A stretch of DNA of 64,000 nucleotides, from NCBI RefSeq assembly GCF_029911635.1, contig NZ_JARYTI010000003.1, positions 171,716 to 235,715 on the forward strand, written 5' to 3'. The DNA is from Sphingomonas sp. AR_OL41. Its GTDB lineage: Bacteria; Pseudomonadota; Alphaproteobacteria; Sphingomonadales; Sphingomonadaceae. This document shows positions 18,914-27,400 of the stretch, piece after piece. Position 1 is the first letter of the stretch, and every line of letters starts with the position of its first letter. The position numbers and the translations under genes are program-made. A model generated the notes under the pieces. It saw only the letters and a list, made by a program, of their open reading frames with translations, ran no database searches and had not been told where the DNA came from.

Positions 18914-18965
18914 GGCGGGCCCGCGCGATCGGTCACCGGCTACCGCAAAGGGGAGTAGGCGTTGC

Positions 18966-20363
18966 ATGGGCCTTGGGCGCCCCGGCATCGAATTTGGGCA
19001 GGGCGCGTCGGTGCTGGGGGCAGCGTTGGCGCTCGGTGCCTTGTTGCTATCGCTGTTCATCACGCCGCCGAGCGGCGCCGGGGCAGCGGACCGCGTCGCG
19101 CCGGCCTTTCAAGGCGTAGCGAGCTGCGCCGGCACGACCTGTCACGGGCGGCTCGAGGCGGACGGCGCGGTGGTGCGCCAGGACGAGCTCAAGCTTTGGC
19201 AGGAACCCTCGACCCCCGGCGGAGCGCATAGCCGCGCGTTCACCGTGCTCAATGGGACGCGCGCGCATCAGATCACCGCGACGCTCGGGCTCGGCGAGCC
19301 GGCCAGCGCGCCGGCCTGCCTCGGTTGCCATGCCACGCCGGCCGGCGACCCGCGTGGCGCACGCTTTTTGACCAGTGACGGCGTCGGTTGCGAGGCCTGC
19401 CATGGCGCGGCCGGCGGCTGGATAGCGTCGCACTACAGCGTCGGCGCCAGCCACGCCGCCAATGTGTCGCGCGGCATGGTCGCGCTCGATCGCCCGGCGA
19501 CGCGCGCCGCGCTGTGCCTCGATTGTCATTTCGGCAGCGCCCGCAACGGCCAGTTCGTCAGCCACCGCATGATGGCCGCCGGCCATCCGCGCATCGCCTT
19601 CGAGCTCGACCTGTTCTCGACGCTGCAGCTCCACCACAATGAAGACGCTGACTATGCCGCGCGAAAAGGCCGTAGCGACAGCGTACGGATGTGGGCGGTC
19701 GGCCAGGCGATGGCACTCGGCCGTGAAATGGCGCTGTTCGCCAACCCGGCGCGCGGCAGCGAGGGTGCCTTTCCGGAATTCACTTTCTTCGACTGCCACA
19801 GCTGCCACCGGCGCATCTTCGACCAAGCCGATCGCGTGAAGACATGGGAGGCCAATCCCGGCCGCCCGATCCCCGCCGGCATGCCGCCGTTCAACGACGA
19901 GAACATGATCCTGCTCGCCGCCGCCGCGCGCGTCGGCGCGCCCGGCCTCGCGCCGCGGCTCGATGCCGACAGCCGTGCCTTCCACGCCGCCATCGCGCGC
20001 GATCGCGGCGCGGCGGTTGCCGCCGCCAACCGGCTCGGTGCGACCGCCAATGCGCTCGCGGCGGCGCTCGGCAATGCGCCGACCGGTGGCGACAGCGCCT
20101 TCGCGATGGTCGATGTCGTCGCCGGCCCGGTACTGTCGCCGCGCTTCACCGATTATGAAGGATCGGCACAGGGCGTGATGGCGATCGACACGCTGCTCAA
20201 CGCGCTGGTCAGGCAGGGCCGCGTCACGACCGGCGCGGCCGCCGGCATCCGCGCCAACATCAACCGTGCCTATGCGGCAGTGAAGGACCCCAACGCCTAT
20301 CGACCGGGCGACTTCCGCGCGTCGCTCGCCGAGGCAGTGCGCGCGATCAGGGCGCTGCGATGA
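18966..20363 (+). CDS. Pentaheme cytochrome c family protein
   Basis: The 465-residue exported protein has a hydrophobic N-terminal segment (about 14-33, signal peptide or anchor) and five haem-c motifs: CAGTTCH (54-60, the rarer CX4CH), CLGCH (118-122), CEACH (142-146), CLDCH (184-188) and CHSCH (277-281). Extra His residues (His86, His101, His156 and the HH at 223-224) could be distal ligands. The layout resembles cytochrome c554-type multihaem proteins. The last 170 residues are helical without haem motifs. It is the first haem protein of the island; a periplasmic electron carrier is the likely role. ATG 18966 is placed just after AGGCGTTGC. Confidence 0.85.
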   Translation: MGLGRPGIEFGQGASVLGAALALGALLLSLFITPPSGAGAADRVAPAFQGVASCAGTTCHGRLEADGAVVRQDELKLWQEPSTPGGAHSRAFTVLNGTRAHQITATLGLGEPASAPACLGCHATPAGDPRGARFLTSDGVGCEACHGAAGGWIASHYSVGASHAANVSRGMVALDRPATRAALCLDCHFGSARNGQFVSHRMMAAGHPRIAFELDLFSTLQLHHNEDADYAARKGRSDSVRMWAVGQAMALGREMALFANPARGSEGAFPEFTFFDCHSCHRRIFDQADRVKTWEANPGRPIPAGMPPFNDENMILLAAAARVGAPGLAPRLDADSRAFHAAIARDRGAAVAAANRLGATANALAAALGNAPTGGDSAFAMVDVVAGPVLSPRFTDYEGSAQGVMAIDTLLNALVRQGRVTTGAAAGIRANINRAYAAVKDPNAYRPGDFRASLAEAVRAIRALR

Positions 20364-20396
20364 GAGATGTATCACTCACATCCGCGATATATTGCT

Positions 20397-20486
20397 CCTC
20401 CCTTTCAGAGAGGGGTCGGGGTGGGTGGCGGCCTCGCAGAGACCTGCGCCTGTGGCACCCACCCCACCCCCCCCCTGAAAGGGAGG
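20397..20486. repeat. Palindromic repeat inside the 5' end of the lipoprotein gene
   Basis: The left arm (CCTCCCTTTCAG..) and right arm (..CTGAAAGGGAGG) are inverted repeats, each followed inward by a GGGGTGGGTG / CACCCACCCC stem. The element starts 34 nt after the pentaheme stop and ends exactly at the GTG chosen for the next gene. It is unlike the two other repeat families in this window. Confidence 0.75.
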
Positions 20487-22447
20487 TGCCAGGAAGGAGA
20501 AGCCGCTCCACCACTCTCCTCGCGAGTATCGCATTGATCCTCTCGGGCTGCGGCGGCGGCGGGTCAGGCGGCAGCACGCCGACGCCCACCCCTGCCCCGG
20601 CACCCGCGCCAACCGGCCTCTATACAGTTCCGGCCGCCGAGGCGCTGAGCATCGCCGACGTGCAGTCGGTCATCGCCCATGCCGCCGCCGAGGCGAACGC
20701 GCGCCATCTGCCCGGTGTGATCGCCGTCACCGACCGGGTCGGCAATGTCCTCGCCGTGTTCCGCATGACCGGCGCGCGCGCCACCGCCGTGACCAGCCCC
20801 GCGCCCAACGGCGTCAACATGGACGCGCAGAACCTCACCATCCCGGCCGAGGCCGGTGCGATCGCCAAGGCGGTTACCGGCGCGTACTTGTCGAGCAGCG
20901 GCAATGCCTTTTCGACGCGCACGGCGAGCCAGATCGTCCAGCAGAATTTTCCGCCCGGTTCCTCCACGCTCGGTCTCGAAAGCGGCCCGTTGTTCGGCGT
21001 GCAGTTCAGCCAGTTGCCCTGCTCAGACCTGTCGGCGCGCTATGGCGCGAGCGGCGGTGCGGCGCTGATCGGGCCGAAACGCTCCCCACTCGGCTTGTCG
21101 GCCGACCCAGGCGGTTTCCCGCTCTACAAGAATGGCGTGGTGGTCGGCGGCATCGGCGTCATGGCGGATGGCGTCTATGGTTTTGACCCCAATGCGATCG
21201 ATATCGACAATGACCCGGAAGAAGCAATCGCGCTCGCCGGCACACTCGGTTTCGAGGCGCCCGAGAGCGTGCGCGCCGATCATGTCTATGTCGACGGCAC
21301 GCAACTGCGCTTCACCGACATGACCTATACCGGGCTGATTGCCACCGGCGCGGCAAGCTACGCCGGCACGGACCCGGCGCTGGGATCGCTCGTCGCGGTG
21401 CGCGGCTATGCCGTCGCGACGATTATCTCGGGCGCCGCCTATGGCAGCGAAGCATCGGGCGTGCGCGCGTCGACCACGAGCGAATTCTCCAACCGCGACG
21501 CCTTCGTGTTGACCGACGGCGCGGGCAACAACCGTTTCCCGGTCCGCGCCGGGACCGATGCCGGCGATGTCGCGGCACCGCTGAGCGCGACCGAGGCGCG
21601 CGCGATCCTCGAAGAAGCCTTCGGGGTGATGAGCCGCGCGCGGGCGCAGATCCGCCAGCCGCTCGACAGTCGCGCCCAGGTGACGATCTCGCTGGTCGAT
21701 ACGCGCGGCGCCGCGCTCGGCATCGTCCGCGCGCCCGACGCGCCGATTTTCGGCACCGACGTGGCGTTGCAGAAGGCGCGCACTGCGGCGTTCATGTCGA
21801 GCCGTTTTGCTGCGCCGCAATTGCTTGCGGACCCGAGCGCCGATGTGCAGCACTTCGTGGCGGCGACGCGGACGTTTCTGCATGATCCGAATGCGCTGAC
21901 TGGCGCATTTGCCTTCACCGATCGCGCCGGCGGTCTGTTGTCGCGCCCGCATTTTCCCGATGGCGAGATTGCGCGACCCAACGGGCCGTTGTCGCGCCCG
22001 ATCGCGCAGTTCAACCCGCTCTCGACCGGCCTGCAATCGGCTCTGATCCTGACCAATGTTGCGCAGCATCTGGGCTTCGTGACCGGTGCGAGCGGAACCG
22101 ACACCCCGCAGCGCTGCTCGTTCATCCCCGATGCCGCGCCAGGACAGAACCGCTTGCAGAACGGTCTGCAGATCTTCCCCGGCTCGGTACCCGTTTATCG
22201 CGGCAATGTGCTGGTTGGTGGGCTCGGCGTGTCCGGCGACGGCATCGACCAGGACGATATGGTCAGCTTTCTCGGGCTCTCGAACGCGGGGTTGCGCGTC
22301 GGCGGAATCAGCAATGCGCCGGTGGCGATCCGCGCCGACAATCTCGTCGTCGATCTCGGCGACGCGCAGGTGCGACTGCGATACGTCAACTGCCCGTTCG
22401 CGCCGTTCCTCGATACCAGTACGCAGAATGTGTGTGCCGGGCTATGA
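20486..22447 (+). CDS. Lipoprotein with two GlcG/HbpS-like haem-binding domains
   Basis: With GTG 20486 as start, the 653-residue product begins with an Arg-rich n-region, a hydrophobic core and the lipobox LSGC, then a Gly/Pro/Thr linker (GGGGSGG, PTPTPAPAPAP). Two GlcG/HbpS-type domains follow: the first begins VPAAEALSIADVQSVI, the second PLSATEARAILEEAFGVM, each with a GGIGV/GGLGV loop. The family includes the extracellular haem-binding HbpS. The frame is open back to an ATG at 20360 that overlaps the pentaheme stop (ATGA), but that start would put about 42 repeat-encoded residues before the signal peptide. It lies in the middle of the cytochrome cluster, so haem delivery or sensing is plausible. 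Confidence 0.75.
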   Translation: MPGRRSRSTTLLASIALILSGCGGGGSGGSTPTPTPAPAPAPTGLYTVPAAEALSIADVQSVIAHAAAEANARHLPGVIAVTDRVGNVLAVFRMTGARATAVTSPAPNGVNMDAQNLTIPAEAGAIAKAVTGAYLSSSGNAFSTRTASQIVQQNFPPGSSTLGLESGPLFGVQFSQLPCSDLSARYGASGGAALIGPKRSPLGLSADPGGFPLYKNGVVVGGIGVMADGVYGFDPNAIDIDNDPEEAIALAGTLGFEAPESVRADHVYVDGTQLRFTDMTYTGLIATGAASYAGTDPALGSLVAVRGYAVATIISGAAYGSEASGVRASTTSEFSNRDAFVLTDGAGNNRFPVRAGTDAGDVAAPLSATEARAILEEAFGVMSRARAQIRQPLDSRAQVTISLVDTRGAALGIVRAPDAPIFGTDVALQKARTAAFMSSRFAAPQLLADPSADVQHFVAATRTFLHDPNALTGAFAFTDRAGGLLSRPHFPDGEIARPNGPLSRPIAQFNPLSTGLQSALILTNVAQHLGFVTGASGTDTPQRCSFIPDAAPGQNRLQNGLQIFPGSVPVYRGNVLVGGLGVSGDGIDQDDMVSFLGLSNAGLRVGGISNAPVAIRADNLVVDLGDAQVRLRYVNCPFAPFLDTSTQNVCAGL

Positions 22448-22469
22448 CGGGCGGCGCCCTTTCCCCCTT

Positions 22470-22639
22470 CGTCACCCTGAACTTGTTTCAGGGTCCATGC
22501 GCGGTCAGCGGCCACCGGAGCGCCGCTCTTGGTTCATATGACCGCGCATGCGCTCGGGCGAGATTGTGTTCCCCGAACACAATCTTGGCTTGCCGGTGGC
22601 ACGCCAAAGCCCGAACGCTGAAACAAGTTCAGCATGACG
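22470..22639. repeat. BIME-like element with internal perfect hairpin
   Basis: Outer palindromic ends (CGTCACCCTGAACTTG..GGGTCCA and ..GAAACAAGTTCAGCATGACG) flank an internal hairpin AGATTGTGTT / AACACAATCT at 22561-22585. It fills the interval before the beta-barrel gene. The right end contributes an ATG (22634) that opens the barrel frame but is probably not the real start. Confidence 0.75.
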
Positions 22640-22663
22640 ACGTTGAAATGCGGCGGGGCTGAA

Positions 22664-24493
22664 ATGAGCTTCCCGTTATTCCTGCCTCTCGCACTTGTTG
22701 CCGGCCAGATAACGCCCGCGCCGCCACCCCAGGCGACGCCCGACGACCAGCCGATCAACGACAAGCCACCCGTCGACTCGATCCCCGACCGCCGCCGCCC
22801 GGGTTACAACAAGCCGCTGCCCGACGAGGTGACGCAGCGCAATATCGGCGCGGTTCGTCCGCCGCCGCCGACCGCCTTTCCGACCGACCAGATCCCGGTG
22901 CCCGACCGCTGGCGGCTGATCGAGAGCCTTGGCGTGGTGAAAGAGCGCTGGTTCGATCCCTATCATCAGAACACGCTCAAGGGTGACCGGCCGATCGACC
23001 GCGCCAGGGTCAAATGGCTGCCAATCCACGAGGACGACTGGTTCTTCACGCTCAACGCGGTCAGCGACACCGTGGTCGAGCCGCGTACCTTCCCGATCCC
23101 GGTCGGCGTCCAGACGACGAGCCGCCCGCAAAGCCTCGATGTCTTCGGTCAGCAATCGAGCATCGTCGCCTCGCAGACCTTCATCGTCGGCGCATCGCTG
23201 GTAAAGGGATCGACCGCGTTCAAGCCGCCCGAGATCGAGTACAAGCTGACGCTGGCGTTCAACGTCAACTATGCCCGCGTCCCAGAGCGGCGCGTGCTAT
23301 TCGTCGAGCCGAGCAAGCCGACCCACCGCACCGACCAGTTCCTCGGCGTGCAGGAAGCCTATATCGACTATCATCTGCGCAACCTGTCGGACCGTTATGA
23401 TTTCGACTCGCTGCGCGGCGGCATCCAGCCTTTCCAGAGCGATTTTCGCGGTTTCCTGTTCAACGACCAGGCGCTCGGCCTGCGGCTGTTCGGCAATCGC
23501 GACGGCAACCGCCTGCAATATAATCTCGCGGCCTTCTGGCGGCTGGAGAAGGACACCAATTCCGGGCTCAACGACCTGACCCAACGACCGCGCGACGACT
23601 GGGTGTTCGTCGCCAATGTCTATCGCCAGGATTTCCTCGTGCCGGGCTTCACCAGCCAGATTACCGCAGTCTACAACCGCAATCGCGAAGCCAGCCGCGT
23701 CCAGATCGACGACAATGGTTTTCCGGTGCGCCCGGCCCTGCTCGGCACGCTGCGCGGGCGCGACTATGACGTGGTCTATCTCGGCTACAATGCTGACGGG
23801 CATGTCGGCCGGCTCAACCTGACGCTCTCGGCCTATCAGGCGCTCGGATCGGACCGGAACAACTTCTTCACCGGGCGCAAGGCGCGGATCAGCGCGCAGT
23901 TCGCCGCCGCCGAGCTGAGCTACGATCGCGACTGGATGCGCTTTCGCCTGTCGGGGCTCTACGCCAGCGGCGACAGCAACCCGTATGACGACAAGGAGAC
24001 CGGCTTCGACGCGATCCTCGAAAACCCGATCTTCGCCGGCGCCGACACCAGCTACTGGATCCGCCAGTCGATCCCGTTCGCCGGCGGCGGCCGCGCGGTC
24101 GCGATCAGCGGGCGCAACGGCGTGCTCAACGCGCTGCGCTCGTCGAAGGACGAAGGACAGTCCAACTTCAACAATCCCGGCACCGTGCTGGCCGGGGTCG
24201 GCGCCGATTTCGACCTGACGCCGCGGCTGCGCCTGTCGGCCAATGCCAATCATTTGTGGTTCGCCAATACCGCCGTGTTGCAGACGTTGCGCAACGAGGG
24301 CAGCATTCCACGCGATATCGGCTGGGACCTGTCGACCGCGGCGATCTGGCGGCCCAAGGCGACGCAGAACATCGTTTTCCGCTTGTCGGGCGCGGTGCTG
24401 AGCCCGGGCAAGGGGCTGCGCGACCTGTTCGCCGCGACCGACCGCAGCAAACATTATTACTCGATTCTCGCCAATGTGATCCTGAGCTACTGA
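22664..24493 (+). CDS. Predicted outer-membrane beta-barrel protein of the redox island
   Basis: The 609-residue exported protein starts with a short hydrophobic signal (MSFPLFLPLALVAGQ), a Pro/Asp-rich spacer to about residue 75, and about 500 residues of amphipathic strands rich in Tyr, Trp and Arg, ending in Tyr (ILANVILSY) as outer-membrane barrels do. I do not recognise a porin family. Its stop shares one base with the ATG of the decaheme cytochrome (TGATG), so the two are coupled. A large barrel next to a decaheme protein is the layout of porin-cytochrome conduits such as MtrAB, but I see no sequence match to MtrB. ATG 22664 is chosen over 22634, which lies in a repeat. Confidence 0.7.
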   Translation: MSFPLFLPLALVAGQITPAPPPQATPDDQPINDKPPVDSIPDRRRPGYNKPLPDEVTQRNIGAVRPPPPTAFPTDQIPVPDRWRLIESLGVVKERWFDPYHQNTLKGDRPIDRARVKWLPIHEDDWFFTLNAVSDTVVEPRTFPIPVGVQTTSRPQSLDVFGQQSSIVASQTFIVGASLVKGSTAFKPPEIEYKLTLAFNVNYARVPERRVLFVEPSKPTHRTDQFLGVQEAYIDYHLRNLSDRYDFDSLRGGIQPFQSDFRGFLFNDQALGLRLFGNRDGNRLQYNLAAFWRLEKDTNSGLNDLTQRPRDDWVFVANVYRQDFLVPGFTSQITAVYNRNREASRVQIDDNGFPVRPALLGTLRGRDYDVVYLGYNADGHVGRLNLTLSAYQALGSDRNNFFTGRKARISAQFAAAELSYDRDWMRFRLSGLYASGDSNPYDDKETGFDAILENPIFAGADTSYWIRQSIPFAGGGRAVAISGRNGVLNALRSSKDEGQSNFNNPGTVLAGVGADFDLTPRLRLSANANHLWFANTAVLQTLRNEGSIPRDIGWDLSTAAIWRPKATQNIVFRLSGAVLSPGKGLRDLFAATDRSKHYYSILANVILSY

Positions 24494-27400
24494 TGCGCCG
24501 GCTGCTCGCCTCGTCCTTGGCCGCGCCAAGCTCCCCTGACCTTCCCCGGAGAAGGCCGGGGTCCAGCTGGGGGACGAATATTGTCGCGCGTTGCGCACAG
24601 TTACTGCGGCCATCCCAACTGGGCCCCGGCCTTCGCCGGGGAAGGACGTGGGCGCGCCAGTCCGTGGGCAGACTCGTGTCCCTTATCGCGCTGCTGCTGC
24701 TCCCGGCGGCGATCCTCTACGCCAGCGAAGGCGAGAAACCGGTCAAGCGCCACTATGTCACCGCGCCGCCGGCGCCGATGAGCCAGACCGAGGAACAGGC
24801 TGCCGCCAAGTCGACCGGCTGCTATTCCTGCCATACGAAGACCGACGAACCCTCAATGCACGCCTCGTCGGCCGTCATCCTTGGCTGCACAGATTGTCAT
24901 GGCGGCGACGCGACGGTGCGCGGCGACCCGTCACGCGGCTTTGCCGACGCCGCCTATATCGCGGCGCGCGACCGCGCGCATGTCCTGCCGCGCTATCCGC
25001 ACGACTGGAACTATCCCGACAGCGCCAACCCGAAGCGCAGCTACACCCTGCTCAATCGCGAGGCGCCCGAGTTCGTGCGTTTCGTCAATCCCGGCGACTA
25101 TCGCATCGTCCGGCAAAGCTGTGGCGCGTGCCATCTCGAGGTGATCGAGGCGTCGGAGCGCTCGATCATGGCGTCGGGCGCGATGCTGTTCGGCGGGGCG
25201 GCGTATAATAACGGCATCGTCCCGTTCAAAAGCTACATCTTCGGCGAGGCCTATACCGCGACCGGCGAACCGGCGAAGATCGTCTCGCCCGGCACGCCGC
25301 CGGGCACGGTCACGCCGCATCAGGCGGCGCGCGGCGCACTTGCCGCGCTCTATCCGCTGCCGACCTGGCAGGTCGTCCCGCCCGCCGATGTGTTCCGCGT
25401 GTTCGAGCAGGGTGGACGCAACAACGGCACCGGCTTTGCGGAGGTCGGCTTGCCCAACCCTTCGGGCTCGATCCAGCGGCTCGAAGAACCCGGGCGCCCA
25501 GATCTCAAACAGAGCAATCGCGGCCCCGGCACCGGTCTGCGCGTCGCCATCCCCGTGCTCAACATCCACAAGACGCGGCTAAACGATCCGCTGCTGTGGT
25601 TCATGGGCACCAACGACCAGCCCAGCGACTATCGCGGCTCGGGCTGCACCGGTTGCCACGTGATCTACGCCAATGACCGCGAGCCACGCCATTCGCTCAT
25701 CTACGCGCAATATGGCCGCGATGGGCAGAGCGTGACGGTCGACCCCACGATCGCCGCCAAGGCGAGCAACCATGGCGGGCTCGTCGTGCCCGACAGCGGC
25801 CACCCGCTGCGCCACGCCTTCTCGCGCTCGATCCCGACGTCGCAGTGCATGAGCTGCCACATGCACCAGCCCAATGTGTTCCTGAATTCCTATCTCGGCT
25901 ACACGATGTGGGACTATGAATCCGATGCGCCGGCGATGTGGCCCAAGGCGCAGAAATATCCGACCGCCGCCGAAACCCGCGCCGCCAACGACCGCAACCC
26001 GGAGGGCGCCGCGGTGCGCGGCAACTGGAGCGACACGGATTTTCTGCGCGGCGTCAACGACCTCAACCCGGCGCTGAAGGATACCCAGTTCGCCGACTAT
26101 CACGGCCATGGCTGGAATTTCCGCGGCGTGTTCAAGCGTGATCGCCAGGGCAACCTGCTCGACGCCGAGGGGCAGATCGTATCGCCCGACGATCCCGCCA
26201 AATGGCGCAAGCCTGGCGAAGGTCAGTTCGTCCCGCCGGGCACCAACCCCGGCAAGGCGGTCCATCTGATGGACATCCATGCCGAGAAGGGCCTGCAATG
26301 CGCCGACTGCCATTTCGCGCAGGACAGCCATGGCAACGGGCTGATATATGGCGAGGTCGCCAATGCGGTCGAGATCGGCTGCAAGGATTGCCACGGCACC
26401 GCAGACAAATACCCGACGCTGCGCACCTCCGGCCCCGCTGCGCGGCCGCAGGGCAACGATCTCGAACTGCTTCGCAACCCCGATGGGCAGCGGCGTTTCG
26501 AATGGATTGACGATGGCGGCGGCAGACGCCACCTGATCCAGCGCTCGATTGTCGATCCCAAGCTCGAATGGCGCGTGCATCTCGTGCGCGACAGCGTCGA
26601 CCCGACCAGCCCCTATTTCAACCTCAAGGCGGCACGCGCCAAGCTTATGAGTCGTTCCGGCGCCGAGGACGGCCGTTTCGGTTTCGGGCCCGGCGTCGCG
26701 CCGGGCGACCGCGCGCATGGCGACGACAAGATGGCGTGCTTCACTTGCCATCTCTCCTGGACGACGAGCTGTTCGGGGTGCCACCTGCCGATCGAGGCCA
26801 ACTGGAAAACCACCAGCCACCATTTCAACGGCGAGCAGACGCGCAACTTCGCGACCTACAACCCGCAGGCGGCGCGCGACGACATGTTCCAGCTCGGCAT
26901 CCACCAGACCACCAAGGGCAACGAGATCGCGCCAGTGCGCAGCAGTTCGGCGCTGATCCTGTCCTCGACCAATGCCAGCCGCGAGCGGATCTACGTCCAG
27001 CAACCGCCGATCAGCGCGATCGGCTTTTCCAGCCAGGCATTCGCGCCGCACTTCCCGCACACCGTACGCACCACCGAGACCAAGACGTGCGGCGACTGCC
27101 ACCTGTCGGCCGCCGACGACAATAATGCGATCATGGCGCAGCTGCTGCTGCTCGGGACCAACTACACCAACTTCATCGGCCTCCACGCCTGGACCGGGCT
27201 GGCCGGCGGGTTCGAGGCGGTGCGCGTCACCGAATGGGACGAACCGCAGGCGGTGATCGGTTCCTATCTCCAGCGCTATGCCTATCCCGATTACTGGAAG
27301 CTCCATGTCGAGAAGAACGGGCGCGAGCTGAAGGACTGGACGCGCGGTACGAGCTTCGATCGCCGCGGCTCGGGCGAGACGCACCCGATCGAAACCTTCC

